64,000 bases of DNA from Candidatus Sulfurimonas marisnigri (GCF_015265475.1 NZ_CP054493.1:1426001-1490000); one strand, 5' to 3'. Shown: positions 27,183 to 37,338, counted from the first letter of the stretch. Made by a program: numbers and translations. The notes: generated by a model not told the origin, from the letters alone.

Positions 27183-28219
27183 TATTTACCTTTTGCTTTT
27201 GAAATTGAGTGAATGTAGTCGTAATTTACCTTTGCCCTTTTTGTATGTGGCAGAGAGTTTGCTAAAAGCTCAATTGAGACTTTAAAATCTTCAAAAAGAT
27301 AATTTGCCATAGAACCAGGAATTGGATTTATCTCATTTAAGTAAACTTCACCATCTACAACAAAAAAGTCACATCTAATAAGTGCGCCCTCAAAAAGATT
27401 TTTATAAACTTTTACAAAATTTTTCTTTAATTTTGATTCTAACTCATCACTTATATCTGCTTTTAAAGCTCTCTCACTTCTAGAAAAGTCCATATATTTT
27501 TTTTCAAAGTCTAAAAACTCCTCTTTATGAGGCTCTTCAACTATAGAAAAATGAATTTCTCCATTTGCCATAAATCCAGCTAGGTTATACTCTTTTACAC
27601 CTTCTAAGAAAGGCTCAACTATTACACTACTGTCAAATTCAAATGCGCTATCTAAGCCGTAGTCAAGTTCACCCTCTTCTTTTACAATACTTACCCCAAT
27701 AGAACTTCCAAGGCGGGCGGGCTTTATAATAACAGGATATGGGATTTTAATATTATCGTGTTCTATTGAGCTTAACTCTTCATGTTTTAGACTTTTTATT
27801 CCTCTTGCATTACACAACCATTTTGTATATCTTTTATCATACGAAAAGACACTTGCATCTATTCTTGGTCCGATATATTTAATTGCATAAAAATCAAACA
27901 GAGCAGCAATTGAACCATCTTCGCCGTCTGCTCCATGAATTAGATTTAAAAATACACCAGTATGCTCTTTAGAACTAAACATACTTTTTTCAGTGAAGCC
28001 ACCTTTTGAGATAGACAGCTTGTGCATTTTTTTATATTCACCTTTACTAAAAGTGGTTGCTTTCATTTTTGCTAGTTCTATTAAATAAAATGTATGATCT
28101 TGATCACAAAAAATAAAACTTAAATCAAATCCAGAAAGTTTCCCCTTAAGTGTTATTGCACTTACTATACTAATTTCATGTTCGAAACTGGCTCCACCGA
28201 ATAAAATAGTTAATTTCAA
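27182..28219 (-). CDS. ddl: D-alanine-D-alanine ligase
   Basis: An ATP-grasp enzyme that makes D-Ala-D-Ala. The 345-residue protein shows FGGASFEHEISIVSA at the N-terminus, HGADGEDGS, the grasp segment PVIIKPARLGSSIGVSIV and the metal-site NEINPIPGSM near the end. It is the first gene of the ddl, hydrolase, murF unit. Confidence 0.96.
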   Translation of the reverse strand: MKLTILFGGASFEHEISIVSAITLKGKLSGFDLSFIFCDQDHTFYLIELAKMKATTFSKGEYKKMHKLSISKGGFTEKSMFSSKEHTGVFLNLIHGADGEDGSIAALFDFYAIKYIGPRIDASVFSYDKRYTKWLCNARGIKSLKHEELSSIEHDNIKIPYPVIIKPARLGSSIGVSIVKEEGELDYGLDSAFEFDSSVIVEPFLEGVKEYNLAGFMANGEIHFSIVEEPHKEEFLDFEKKYMDFSRSERALKADISDELESKLKKNFVKVYKNLFEGALIRCDFFVVDGEVYLNEINPIPGSMANYLFEDFKVSIELLANSLPHTKRAKVNYDYIHSISKAKGK

Positions 28220-28234
28220 TATATATTTCCTTAA

Positions 28235-28801
28235 TTAAATTGTTTGAAGAAGCCTTAGAGCCTCTTTTACTAATGAAGCAGTGTCACTTCCGCTACATGT
28301 ACTTAAAGCTTTAGATACTTTATCTTTTTTAAATCCTAATGACTCCAAAGCTTCACTAGCTTCACTAAAAGCCTTATTTTTTGGCTCATCACTTGATGAA
28401 AGCAAATCAACATCAAAGCCATTTAGCTCAACTAAAATACGGCCTGCACTCTTTGGACCTATTCCAGGGACCTTTTGAACTGCCTTTATATCTTTATTAT
28501 TTATAATAGTTGCAAACGTATTTGCAGAGTAAGTAGAACAGATTGCAATAGCCACCTTTGGACCCACTCCGCTAATTTTAATTAACCTCTCAAAAAGTTT
28601 CTTCTCGCTCATATCTAAAAAACCAAACAGCAGTTGAGCATCCTCACGAATTATATGTGATGTAAATAGCTTCACTTTACTGCTGCTTATTGCTGAGAAA
28701 CTCTGAAGTGATATAAAAACCTCATAAATGACTCCACTAACTTCTATATGTACGAATGTTGGTTCTTTGTACTCAACAGTTCCGTTTAATCCTACTATCA
28801 T
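28235..28801 (-). CDS. ruvA: Holliday junction DNA helicase subunit RuvA
   Basis: RuvA binds Holliday junctions and loads the RuvB motor. The 188-residue protein has the OB-fold start [14 protein letters not shown], two helix-hairpin-helix motifs ([13 protein letters not shown] and [13 protein letters not shown]) and the short C-terminal helical domain that contacts RuvB. It sits 15 bases upstream of ddl. Confidence 0.97.
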   Translation of the reverse strand: MIVGLNGTVEYKEPTFVHIEVSGVIYEVFISLQSFSAISSSKVKLFTSHIIREDAQLLFGFLDMSEKKLFERLIKISGVGPKVAIAICSTYSANTFATIINNKDIKAVQKVPGIGPKSAGRILVELNGFDVDLLSSSDEPKNKAFSEASEALESLGFKKDKVSKALSTCSGSDTASLVKEALRLLQTI

Positions 28802-28831
28802 ATTATTTCAACTTGCATATAAATTTAATTT

Positions 28832-30748
28832 TCACTCTATAATTGCCCTTATTTCATACTGTCCATCTGAGTTTTCCACTAAAGCAAACACTTCACTATC
28901 AGAGCCCTCTAGTGGGTTAAATCTAAGCTCTATAGGTGGATCAACAAGTTTAAAAACCAACTCATTATGTCCAACCCATCTATCACGGTTTATAATCCTT
29001 GCATCAAGAATATTATCCTGAAAAGTTGCAGTTTGTGTTGATAAAAGAGATAATTTACTGTCTTTAACATTTTTCTCTTCTTTTATTGATTCCAAATGTT
29101 CTTGCATTTTTTGAAACTGTTTGTATTTATTTATAAATGCTGCCGGCATTTTTATACCATTCTTTTTATAGTGTATTAACTTTTTTTTAACATCATTATA
29201 CGCAACCGTATTATCCTTAATAAGTTTTTTATATTTATCTACCTCTTTAGTTATATCTCTAATACTTATTTGAAGTTCGGAAATTTCAACCTGATTTTCA
29301 TTTAGTCCAGATCTCTTTTCTTTTTGCAAAAGAGGATCAATAGTAAAAATATTCTCACTACCTTGAAGTTTACTAATTTCTATAAGTCGCGAAGCTGTAG
29401 CTTCTACATGAGAGGTGCAGAGACCTATTTTTATATCTTTAGCCCTGATATCTCCTCCCATAGCCTGTTCTACTTCAATTTCTTTTCCTATTGCTGTCCC
29501 ATGTTCGAGTCGTGTTATTTTAATTTTATCACCAATAGCCAAACCCTTGTGCACATTTATAGTTAAATCATCTGCTCTTATCTCTGAACTACCGTGCGTT
29601 TGCCCTTGCACAGTGGCTCTTCTGGCATGAACTTTAGCATTTGGCCCAACATTACCATTTATATCTATCTCACTAACTTCAACACTCATACCATTTCCAA
29701 TAGCATCTTTTTGAGCATCATTCTCTTTTACACTCAAAGTAACATCAGAATCCAAGCCAGATGTAATTGAACCAGTTGTTTTAAAATCAATAGACTCTAC
29801 ATCCATCTCTGATTTTATTGTATACACTGTCCCATCTAAGGAGATATATCCATTCTCTTTAGCTATATATTGAATATTATCAGGTTTGTCTACCATTTTT
29901 ATTGTTTCATCAACAGTAAATGTCGGTTCTTGAGTGATTTCTGGCTCTCTTGGCTCCATAAACTCACCACGGCAATTCCGACCGGCCTTTCCTTTTTTTG
30001 CTTTAATATACTCAATTAAAATGTCATCTTTTAGAACACTTTTAATAAAACCTCTGCTAGAGTGATCAACACGGTCGTTCTCTCCAGCTTCTTTCTTATG
30101 CTCAAAATGGAGTATTAAATCATCATCTATTGTCTGCATTGGCTCATATGCTTCAGAAATAAGAATATTTTCATTTTTTTCATAATTTAAACTTTCGTCT
30201 ACTTTTGCCAAAGCAGATATTTTTGATACTACTTCATCAAGCATCTCATCAAAAATATTTATAAGTATTCCGGCACGAACTTTACTTTTATTTATATAGT
30301 TTAAAAAATCCTCTTCGAATTCAGGGCTTGAATTAACTTTTGAACCCTCTTTTATACTTAAAAACACTTTACATTTTGTAGCATTTGCACCCACTGCTGC
30401 GTGAAAATCTCTAAACATGTCGTTATCGCTATCTTTTGAAAATATCTCTATTTCATACACTTGTTTTATTTGAAATTCAGGATTTAATATTGAAGTAACA
30501 TCGTCTAATTTATATATTTCATCTTTATAAATCTCTTCCCACTCAACTTCTTCTTTAGCCTGTTCAGCTTTACAAGTTCTTTTATATGTTTGAACTTCCA
30601 ATATAGTAAAATCTAAACTAGAAGTATTTATATTATTTTTAGTTGCTAACTCAACCAACTCTTTAGCAACATTTTCTGTTCTTATAACTGTTGGACGAAT
30701 TTTTTTTGATATTGTAGATTCTTCTTTGCTTGATCCAAATAATCCCAT
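28832..30748 (-). CDS. DUF342/FapA-family protein
   Basis: A 638-residue cytoplasmic protein. The central region (about 230-430) is the DUF342 beta-helix with repeated polar strands such as GNVGPNAKVHARRATVQGQTHG. A coiled coil follows (about 470-570). FapA family proteins have been linked to polar flagella and cell-surface assembly, but the exact role is not known. The ATG of MGLFGSSKEE is preferred; a TTG five codons earlier lacks a ribosome site. It lies 30 bases upstream of ruvA and diverges from murJ. Confidence 0.8.
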   Translation of the reverse strand: MGLFGSSKEESTISKKIRPTVIRTENVAKELVELATKNNINTSSLDFTILEVQTYKRTCKAEQAKEEVEWEEIYKDEIYKLDDVTSILNPEFQIKQVYEIEIFSKDSDNDMFRDFHAAVGANATKCKVFLSIKEGSKVNSSPEFEEDFLNYINKSKVRAGILINIFDEMLDEVVSKISALAKVDESLNYEKNENILISEAYEPMQTIDDDLILHFEHKKEAGENDRVDHSSRGFIKSVLKDDILIEYIKAKKGKAGRNCRGEFMEPREPEITQEPTFTVDETIKMVDKPDNIQYIAKENGYISLDGTVYTIKSEMDVESIDFKTTGSITSGLDSDVTLSVKENDAQKDAIGNGMSVEVSEIDINGNVGPNAKVHARRATVQGQTHGSSEIRADDLTINVHKGLAIGDKIKITRLEHGTAIGKEIEVEQAMGGDIRAKDIKIGLCTSHVEATASRLIEISKLQGSENIFTIDPLLQKEKRSGLNENQVEISELQISIRDITKEVDKYKKLIKDNTVAYNDVKKKLIHYKKNGIKMPAAFINKYKQFQKMQEHLESIKEEKNVKDSKLSLLSTQTATFQDNILDARIINRDRWVGHNELVFKLVDPPIELRFNPLEGSDSEVFALVENSDGQYEIRAIIE

Positions 30749-30851
30749 ATTTTCATTATCCAAAATTAAATTTTTAAAAATTAAACTCTACATTTTAATC
30801 AAATATTTGTTAAACTTTCGTAAAAGTTATAATTAATCTCTAAAGAAGCCC

Positions 30852-32258
30852 ATGTTTAAAGCAATTTTCACCAATAGTTTTGGAATATTAATCTCAAGAA
30901 TTTTAGGATTTTTTAGAGATTTACTTACGGCATCAACTCTTGGTGCAAATGTTTACAGCGATATATTTTTTATAGCCTTTAAACTACCCAATCTTTTTCG
31001 ACGAATTTTTGCAGAGGGTGCATTTACACAAGTCTTTATTCCAGCCTATGCCCGTTCTAAACACAAGTCTGTTTTCGTAGCAAATATATTTGTAATTTTC
31101 TTATCAATTATATTAGTTATTACTCTACTTGTAAATCTTCTTCCAAGTCTTGCAACACAAGCAATAGCCATTGGTTTTGATGATAAAACAGTAGAGATAG
31201 CATCTCCGTATGTTGCTATAAATTTTTGGTATCTACCGCTTATATTTTCAGTTACTTTTTTAAGTACTCTGCTTCAATATAAGCACCACTTTGCAACCAC
31301 GGCTTTCTCTACAGCACTACTTAATATTTCACTCATTTTAGCTCTATATTTTTCACAAGATAAAAGTCAAGCAGAGATAGTTTACTACCTTAGTTTTGGT
31401 GTTGTTATTGGCGGAATTTTACAGCTGCTTGTACATATGATTGCAATACAAAGGTTGGGACTTTACAAACTTACATTTGGCGGCTTTAAATATTTAAAAA
31501 CTAAGTCAATAAAAATCAAAAATGAGACTAGAAAATTTAAAAAACAGTTTTTTCCTGCGATTTGGGGAAATTCAACTCCTCAAGTCAGTGCATTTTTAGA
31601 TACCTTTTTAGCCTCATTTTTAATGACTGGTTCAATTAGTTATCTCTACTATGCAAACCGCATCTTTCAACTCCCACTAGCTCTCTTTGCTATTGCAACT
31701 TCTATAGCTCTTTTTCCAAGAGTTGCTAGATATATTAAAAATAAAGATGAGACCAAAGCTTTAGAGTTTTTGCAAAAAGCTTTTTGGTTTTTAACATTTC
31801 TTCTAACCGCCAGTACTATTGGAGGGATTGTACTCTCTCACGAAATAACTTGGCTTCTTTTTGAGAGAGGTTCATTCAGCGCACTGGACACAGCAAGTAC
31901 TACAACCGTACTTAAGATGTATATGATAGGTCTTGTACCTTATGGTCTTCAAAAACTATTCTTATTATGGTTATACGCAAAACAGCAACAGATGCGTGCT
32001 GCTAAAATAGCAACATTCTCCCTTGCTTCATATATACTATTTGCTCTGACACTTATATCTCCAATGGGAGCAAGTGGTTTAGCTCTTGCAGGAACTATTA
32101 GCGGGTTTGTAGGTTTTATACTTACTATAAAAGCATTTGGTATAAAAAACTTTTTTGACATACTTCGCAGTAAAAATGCCATCTATCTTGTGGTTGGTTC
32201 TGTGATTTTCACTTCATTACTTTTACTTTTTAAAGACTTTATTCAAATCTACATGTAG
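30852..32258 (+). CDS. murJ: Lipid II flippase MurJ
   Basis: MurJ moves lipid-linked peptidoglycan precursor across the inner membrane. The 468-residue protein has about 14 hydrophobic segments and begins with ISRILGFFRDLLTASTLG and the FRRIFAEGAFTQVFIP block typical of the family. It is divergent from the DUF342 gene and its stop faces the integron integrase. Confidence 0.95.
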   Translation: MFKAIFTNSFGILISRILGFFRDLLTASTLGANVYSDIFFIAFKLPNLFRRIFAEGAFTQVFIPAYARSKHKSVFVANIFVIFLSIILVITLLVNLLPSLATQAIAIGFDDKTVEIASPYVAINFWYLPLIFSVTFLSTLLQYKHHFATTAFSTALLNISLILALYFSQDKSQAEIVYYLSFGVVIGGILQLLVHMIAIQRLGLYKLTFGGFKYLKTKSIKIKNETRKFKKQFFPAIWGNSTPQVSAFLDTFLASFLMTGSISYLYYANRIFQLPLALFAIATSIALFPRVARYIKNKDETKALEFLQKAFWFLTFLLTASTIGGIVLSHEITWLLFERGSFSALDTASTTTVLKMYMIGLVPYGLQKLFLLWLYAKQQQMRAAKIATFSLASYILFALTLISPMGASGLALAGTISGFVGFILTIKAFGIKNFFDILRSKNAIYLVVGSVIFTSLLLLFKDFIQIYM

Positions 32259-32264
32259 GAATAT

Positions 32265-33233
32265 TTAAAAATCTAAAGGGCTAATTACCTTAGCTTTATT
32301 CATTTCAGAAACTACATGTGTGTATATCATGGTAGTTTCAACACTCTTGTGTCCTAAAAGTTCCTGTATACTTCTTAAGTCTATCCCTGCTTGCAAAAGA
32401 TGCGTTGCGTAAGAGTGTCTAAATATATGAGAAGTTACTCTTTTATTTATGTTTGCCTTATTTGAAGCTTGTTTTATATTTCTACCTAAGGTAGCAGGAT
32501 GAATATGATGCCTTCTAATAGTTTCACTTCTTGGATCTTTTGAAAGTTTGTTCATGGGAAATAGAAACTGCCATTTTGTTTCATACTTAGCACTTGGAGC
32601 TTTCTTTTCTAAAGCAAATGGCATGTACACACTTCCATATCCATCTGCTAAATCTTTTTTATGTATATCTGTAGCTAGTTCAACTTGCATAATCAGCTTT
32701 TGTTTTAATTTATTTGGTAATGGAACAGACCTATCTTTCAGGCTTTTAGAATCCCAAACATAAATTTTATCAAATCCAAAATCTATATCTTTTAGTCTTA
32801 AATTTAAAACTTCACTCATTCGTAGACCGCATCCATACATCAAGGAGACTAAAAGGTTATATATGCCATTTATATTTCCAATAACCTTATCAACCTCTTC
32901 ACGGGTCAAAACTACTGGTATATGTTTTCTCTCTTGTGCTCTTAATGCTTGTATGTTCCACTCACTCATATCTACACCTAATACTTCTTTATATAAAAAT
33001 AGTAATGCAGAAAAAGCTTGATTTTGAGTTGTAGGCGAAACTTTATTTTTAACTGCTAGACTTGTAAGGTATTGCTCAATCTCAAACTTACCCATCTCTA
33101 TAGGATGCTTTTTGTTATGAAAAAATATATAACACTTTATCCAATATACATAGGTTCTTTCCGTTGAAATACTGTAATGTTTAAACCTAATTTTGTCACG
33201 AACAATATCAAGAAGTTTCTTTTTCAAACTCAT
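32265..33233 (-). CDS. intI: Integron integrase (IntI-type tyrosine recombinase)
   Basis: IntI recombines attI with attC sites to insert and excise gene cassettes. The 322-residue protein has the full tyrosine-recombinase set: Arg in [35 protein letters not shown] with the catalytic Tyr. Between boxes I and II it carries the patch that separates IntI from XerC/D, seen as [13 protein letters not shown] and [12 protein letters not shown]. The ATG of MSLKKKLL is chosen with AAAGGA upstream. It faces away from the cassettes on its other side, as in known integrons. The gene looks intact. Confidence 0.95.
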   Translation of the reverse strand: MSLKKKLLDIVRDKIRFKHYSISTERTYVYWIKCYIFFHNKKHPIEMGKFEIEQYLTSLAVKNKVSPTTQNQAFSALLFLYKEVLGVDMSEWNIQALRAQERKHIPVVLTREEVDKVIGNINGIYNLLVSLMYGCGLRMSEVLNLRLKDIDFGFDKIYVWDSKSLKDRSVPLPNKLKQKLIMQVELATDIHKKDLADGYGSVYMPFALEKKAPSAKYETKWQFLFPMNKLSKDPRSETIRRHHIHPATLGRNIKQASNKANINKRVTSHIFRHSYATHLLQAGIDLRSIQELLGHKSVETTMIYTHVVSEMNKAKVISPLDF

Positions 33234-33502
33234 TATCAATCCTTTCACTTAAGTAACATTATGTTCTTTTAATGGGTTATTTTCTAAATAACATACAAAA
33301 TGTTCTGTTATTTGCTTTTAAAGCATTAATAGATCATCTATTGTTTAAGGATTATATGTGTTTTTTATCTTTTAGAGCAACATTATGACAAATTGTCATA
33401 TTTTTAACTATATTTAATTTATTAACACACATATATAGTGTTAGTTATTTATCTGATTGGATGTTTTTATGATAATATGTTCATTGAATAAATAGTTATA
33501 TG
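33234..33502. other. Probable attI and promoter region of the integron
   Basis: The 289-base gap between intI and the first cassette gene is very AT-rich. GTTATAT at 33496-33502 resembles the 3' boundary triplets of the attC sites (GTTAAAC, GTTATAC, GTTATGT) and lies 21 bases before the first cassette gene, so it is the likely attI/cassette 1 junction. An inverted repeat TATGACA-AAT-TGTCATA at 33384-33400 could be an operator or integrase site. The cassette promoter must be here or inside intI, but no consensus is clear. Confidence 0.5.
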
Positions 33503-33522
33503 AAAATAGAATTGGAGTTTAA

Positions 33523-33861
33523 ATGAAAAAATTACTGTTATTACTACTTATTAGTATTGAGATATTTGCTGGCACACAAATGTGTGGTTCAGGAACAGTG
33601 ATTAGATTACTCAGTGATGATAATAAAGGTAGTCGCCATCAAAGATTTATAATAAAAGAGCCATCTGGAAGAACATTGTTAATTGCACATAATATTGACT
33701 TAGCACCAAAAATATATTCACTTCAAAAAGGTGGGCTCATAAAGTTTTGTGGTGAATATGAAAATAATTCAAAAGGTGGTGTTGTACATTGGACACATCA
33801 TGATCCACAAAAACGTCACACTGCCGGTTGGCTAGAATATAATGGTAAGAAGTACCAGTAA
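33523..33861 (+). CDS. Cassette 1: exported DUF3465-like protein
   Basis: A 112-residue protein with a signal peptide (MKKLLLLLLISIEIFAG), two cysteines (in MCGSG and KFCGEY) and the ending GGVVHWTHHDPQKRHTAGWLEYNG, which I recognise as the DUF3465 type often seen in integron cassettes. Function unknown. TTGGAG lies upstream of the ATG. The stop is two bases before attC1. Calling it a periplasmic nucleic-acid or ligand-binding OB-fold protein would be speculation. Confidence 0.8.
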   Translation: MKKLLLLLLISIEIFAGTQMCGSGTVIRLLSDDNKGSRHQRFIIKEPSGRTLLIAHNIDLAPKIYSLQKGGLIKFCGEYENNSKGGVVHWTHHDPQKRHTAGWLEYNGKKYQ

Positions 33862-33862
33862 C

Positions 33863-33931
33863 ATATAACAAGTACGAGGAGCGCAATAGTTTCCCCTACG
33901 GCGAAACTATTGCTCACGACAAACGTTAAAC
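33863..33931 (+). repeat. attC1 cassette recombination site
   Basis: An imperfect inverted repeat of about 69 bases. It starts ATATAACAAG, has an inner stem GCAATAGTTTC/GAAACTATTGC around CCCTACGGC, and ends ACAAACGTTAAAC with the core GTTAAAC (GTTRRRY). A lone unpaired C on one arm fits the extrahelical base of attC sites. It is nearly the same as attC3. Confidence 0.88.
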
Positions 33932-33949
33932 ATACAAAGGAGAAGTAAA

Positions 33950-34120
33950 GTGCCATTATCAGATTTAGGAAGTTGGGCTAGTATAGTTGGATTAATATTT
34001 AGTTTTATTGCTGGTTTTGGAATTTGTAAAATTACTACAAAAAATAATAATCAAAAAAATAAATTTTGGTCATTTTTTACATTTGGTGATACAAAGCAAG
34101 ACAATAACAGTAGCCAATGA
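33950..34120 (+). CDS. Cassette 2: small single-span membrane protein (56 residues)
   Basis: Starts at GTG with AAAGGAG eight bases upstream. The sequence begins MPLSDLGSWASIVGLIFSFI, a short polar start followed by one membrane segment (about 10-27), then a basic Asn/Lys-rich cytoplasmic tail. Its TGA overlaps the ATG of the 1052-residue gene (ATGA), so the two are translationally coupled. The tight pairing suggests a two-part system in which this protein anchors or controls the large partner (inference). Confidence 0.75.
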   Translation: MPLSDLGSWASIVGLIFSFIAGFGICKITTKNNNQKNKFWSFFTFGDTKQDNNSSQ

Positions 34121-37100
34121 TTCAAATGTTTAATAGTATAAAAAATCTTATTCAATTTGGCAATAACACTCAAACTAATAATATTTCAATTAATCCAAAA
34201 ATTGATGTATCAATTAGAAGGATAGAAAAAGATTTTTTTGATGGTAACTTTAAACAAGCAATAGATGATTTAGACTCATTAATTACTGATAATAGCAATG
34301 AGTCTTTAAAATCAGTGAAATATCAACTGCTAGTTTTAAAAGCAAGTTATTTAATGCAATTTAGAAAGATTGATGAGTTTAGAGAAGTTATTGAACTCAT
34401 TGAAACAAAATATAAAGATTTTATTGAAATTAAGTTCAAAGAATTTAAATTAACTTTAATGGCATTTAATAAAAATAAAGAGTTTTTTGAATTTTCAAAA
34501 CAATTAAGACTCGAAACTCCAAACAGCAAACCGCAAGGACATTTTGATATTGTATTTTATTTGAATAGCGGAGATGTTCCAAGAGCGAAAGAAGTATTTG
34601 AGAAAGAGATAATAAATACACAATATCGAGATAAATTATTGTTAATTGGTGGACACATATATTCTAATTTGTATGAATATAATAACAATGACATAAATAT
34701 TTTTAACAATGCAGATAAATACTACAGAGAAGCATTAGAAACAAAAGAATTGAGTTTTCTTGACAAATTACAAATCAAAGGATTTTATGCCACTTATTTA
34801 TTAAATAGTAATATACAAAATAAAATACCAAATAGGGAGCTACTGTTTAGTGTTGAAGACTACAAAAAATCTTTAGATATTGTTTTGGAAAATGAAAAAT
34901 ATTTTAATGTTGATTATATGAAAATAGTAATAGAAAATTATATTCATATACTTGTATATCTTGGTTTCAAAGATGAATATAATGAATTTTATAAAAAATA
35001 TGAAAACTTTTTATCTATAAAACACTATATCCAATATTCTGGTGTTAATGAAGTTGAATATGAACATAATAAAATTCAAGAATATATTTTAAAGAAGCAA
35101 GAACTTAATGATTTATTAGTTTATTCTTCTTTGATTTTAAATAGTTCAGATAATAATATTGAAGAAATTACAAAATTTCTTCAAACCAAGACGGAGTATT
35201 TATTTAAACATACTTTTATCCCCTATGCTTATGTAAAGGGGCAAATCTTATTACATAATGAAATTGCAACTGATCTCATAAAATATTTAGAAGAGCATAA
35301 ATACAACGATATAGATACTCTATTAGCTTTTATCGAAACAGCTCACTATACTCATGCTGAAATATCAAATAAAGATATTGATAAGCTTATAGAATTTAGC
35401 TTAAATGATAATACTTTTCAAGCTAGAATTTTAGATGTAATAAAATTATTAAAAAAACTTGATAGAAGAAGAGAATATCTAGATTTAGCATTAAATAAAC
35501 AAGACATATTTAGTAGTATCATTTTTGAAACTTTAAAAATATGTGAAAAAGATGAAAACTTATACTTCAAAGATTTTGAATATTTCATAAGTAATATTCA
35601 AAATCAAGATTATTACAGTGCAATAATTGGAAATATTTATTTAAAACATGACAAACCTGATAAAGCATTTAATTATTACTATTTAGAAAGCAAAAAAAAT
35701 GATAATCAAGAAGCCATGTTTGCTTTATTAAAAGTTATATGGGATCATTTTAATATGTCTCACAAAATCATTGAAAACTCTAAACAAATAGAAATATTTA
35801 ATTTGCTGATTGCAAAAAGAGAACATTTGAAACTTGAAGATTTAATCTTTTTATTGATGTATGCTATTCATATTTTAAAAGATACAAGGCAAATTTTACC
35901 CATACTAAATCAGGAATTATTAAATCTAGATATAAAAAATCTAGATAATTCCATACAGGTAATGCTATCAAATATATTCACACAAACATCATTTGGAGTA
36001 TTATCTAACTACAATGATATGTTTTTATACGATGCAAATTTGTGCCTAGTACAAGACAGTAAAACATATTTTCAAAATAATTTCACAATTTTAGAAGAAA
36101 ATAAAAATAATTTTGGACTACATCTAGTTGATGATAATGACTATTTTTTAAAAATACAAGATAATACATGTAAAAAAGAATCACTTTTTCATAGGCTGGT
36201 TGGACCTTTTGCCTTTAGATGTGAGAATCCAAATATGATTGAAATGAAACTTGATAAAGATAGTGAAGACCCGTTACATGAACTTTTTGATTTTATGAAT
36301 CAACGAACTAATTATACAAAAGATTTATTTCAAAGATATAGTGATGAAATACATATTGGTTTATATGCTTTAGCACATGATTATAAAAATTATTTTACTT
36401 TAATACCATATATTTTAAATAACAAAACTATAAATCTTAATAGCTTACATATAAATTATTTACCAAAAGAGAGAAAGAAAATATTAACACTATCATCAAT
36501 TATTTTTTTAAATGAAATAAATCAATTAGAAGTTGTATTAAAAAGAGAAGACATCGTGATACAGCAAACTTTAGTTAATTGGTTAAAGGATTATTCACAA
36601 AAAGTTGACTATACAAATATGCCACAAGATTTTACATATTTGGATGAAGAAAGTCATAAATTTATTCCTGTTACTGATGATAGCATTAAACAAGCTGAAA
36701 CATTTAAAGCTTCAATATTTAAAATAATAAATGCAATTTTAGTATGTGAAATTATTGATGATACTTCTGAAAATTTACCAATCAAAAAAACTTATTCTAT
36801 GTTAGCACCACATATCGGTGGTCAAGAATACAAAGCTTTAGCATATTGTATTAATCATAATTATCAAATAATATCCGAAAATAATGTTTTTGATATGTTG
36901 TTCGATACTATGAAATACAACAAAGTTTTTATTAGTAACTCTATAGCACTATTAGCAGGAACATTAAAACGTGACACCTATAGAGGTCTAATTATTGATT
37001 TACATATGAAAAAATATAAATATGTTTTAAATGAAAACTATGTAGATGGATTACTAGATTTTATGAAAAAGCATGATGTTTCAAACTTAATAGATGAAGA

Positions 37101-37275
37101 AAAAGAACTTATTAAAATAGCAAATAACTATGGATTTTTAGACAAGATAAAACAGTATTATAGAAATAAATTTAAAGTTTTATATCCAAAAACAGTCCCA
37201 CCAATCAAAACTGATTTTGATAAAAACATAGAAAAGATTTTTAGTTTAATTGAAATTAAGATACAAAATGTCTAA
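34117..37275 (+). CDS. Cassette 2: 1052-residue repeat protein with PIN-like C-terminal region
   Basis: I do not recognise this as a named protein. Residues from about 20 to 620 are helical repeats of TPR or TPR-like type (for example FDGNFKQAIDDLDSLITDN and YIYLKHDKPDKAFNYYY-like pairs). The C-terminal 250 residues have blocks resembling a PIN nuclease: ILTLSSIIFLNEINQLEVVL, then GGQEYKALAYCINHNYQIISEN. The glutamate of GGQE is present, but the first acidic residue is not evident and the third is Glu rather than Asp. No signal peptide. Very AT-rich, even for this window, which suggests transfer. Its stop TAA lies inside attC2, so it is part of a 3.4-kb cassette, far larger than usual. Confidence 0.7.
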   Translation: MIQMFNSIKNLIQFGNNTQTNNISINPKIDVSIRRIEKDFFDGNFKQAIDDLDSLITDNSNESLKSVKYQLLVLKASYLMQFRKIDEFREVIELIETKYKDFIEIKFKEFKLTLMAFNKNKEFFEFSKQLRLETPNSKPQGHFDIVFYLNSGDVPRAKEVFEKEIINTQYRDKLLLIGGHIYSNLYEYNNNDINIFNNADKYYREALETKELSFLDKLQIKGFYATYLLNSNIQNKIPNRELLFSVEDYKKSLDIVLENEKYFNVDYMKIVIENYIHILVYLGFKDEYNEFYKKYENFLSIKHYIQYSGVNEVEYEHNKIQEYILKKQELNDLLVYSSLILNSSDNNIEEITKFLQTKTEYLFKHTFIPYAYVKGQILLHNEIATDLIKYLEEHKYNDIDTLLAFIETAHYTHAEISNKDIDKLIEFSLNDNTFQARILDVIKLLKKLDRRREYLDLALNKQDIFSSIIFETLKICEKDENLYFKDFEYFISNIQNQDYYSAIIGNIYLKHDKPDKAFNYYYLESKKNDNQEAMFALLKVIWDHFNMSHKIIENSKQIEIFNLLIAKREHLKLEDLIFLLMYAIHILKDTRQILPILNQELLNLDIKNLDNSIQVMLSNIFTQTSFGVLSNYNDMFLYDANLCLVQDSKTYFQNNFTILEENKNNFGLHLVDDNDYFLKIQDNTCKKESLFHRLVGPFAFRCENPNMIEMKLDKDSEDPLHELFDFMNQRTNYTKDLFQRYSDEIHIGLYALAHDYKNYFTLIPYILNNKTINLNSLHINYLPKERKKILTLSSIIFLNEINQLEVVLKREDIVIQQTLVNWLKDYSQKVDYTNMPQDFTYLDEESHKFIPVTDDSIKQAETFKASIFKIINAILVCEIIDDTSENLPIKKTYSMLAPHIGGQEYKALAYCINHNYQIISENNVFDMLFDTMKYNKVFISNSIALLAGTLKRDTYRGLIIDLHMKKYKYVLNENYVDGLLDFMKKHDVSNLIDEEKELIKIANNYGFLDKIKQYYRNKFKVLYPKTVPPIKTDFDKNIEKIFSLIEIKIQNV

Positions 37276-37323
37276 CAAAGCCTAGCAGTGAACGCAGTGC
37301 GTCACTGAAGTCAAACGTTATAC
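37270..37323 (+). repeat. attC2 cassette recombination site
   Basis: 54 bases from GTCTAAC (perfect RYYYAAC) to GTTATAC (core). The inner arms CAGTG and ACGC pair with GCGT and CACTG around AGT, with one unpaired A as expected for an extrahelical base. It is shorter than attC1 and attC3 and has a different inner stem, so this cassette has a different origin. Confidence 0.88.
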
Positions 37324-37338
37324 AAAGGAATTAATATA

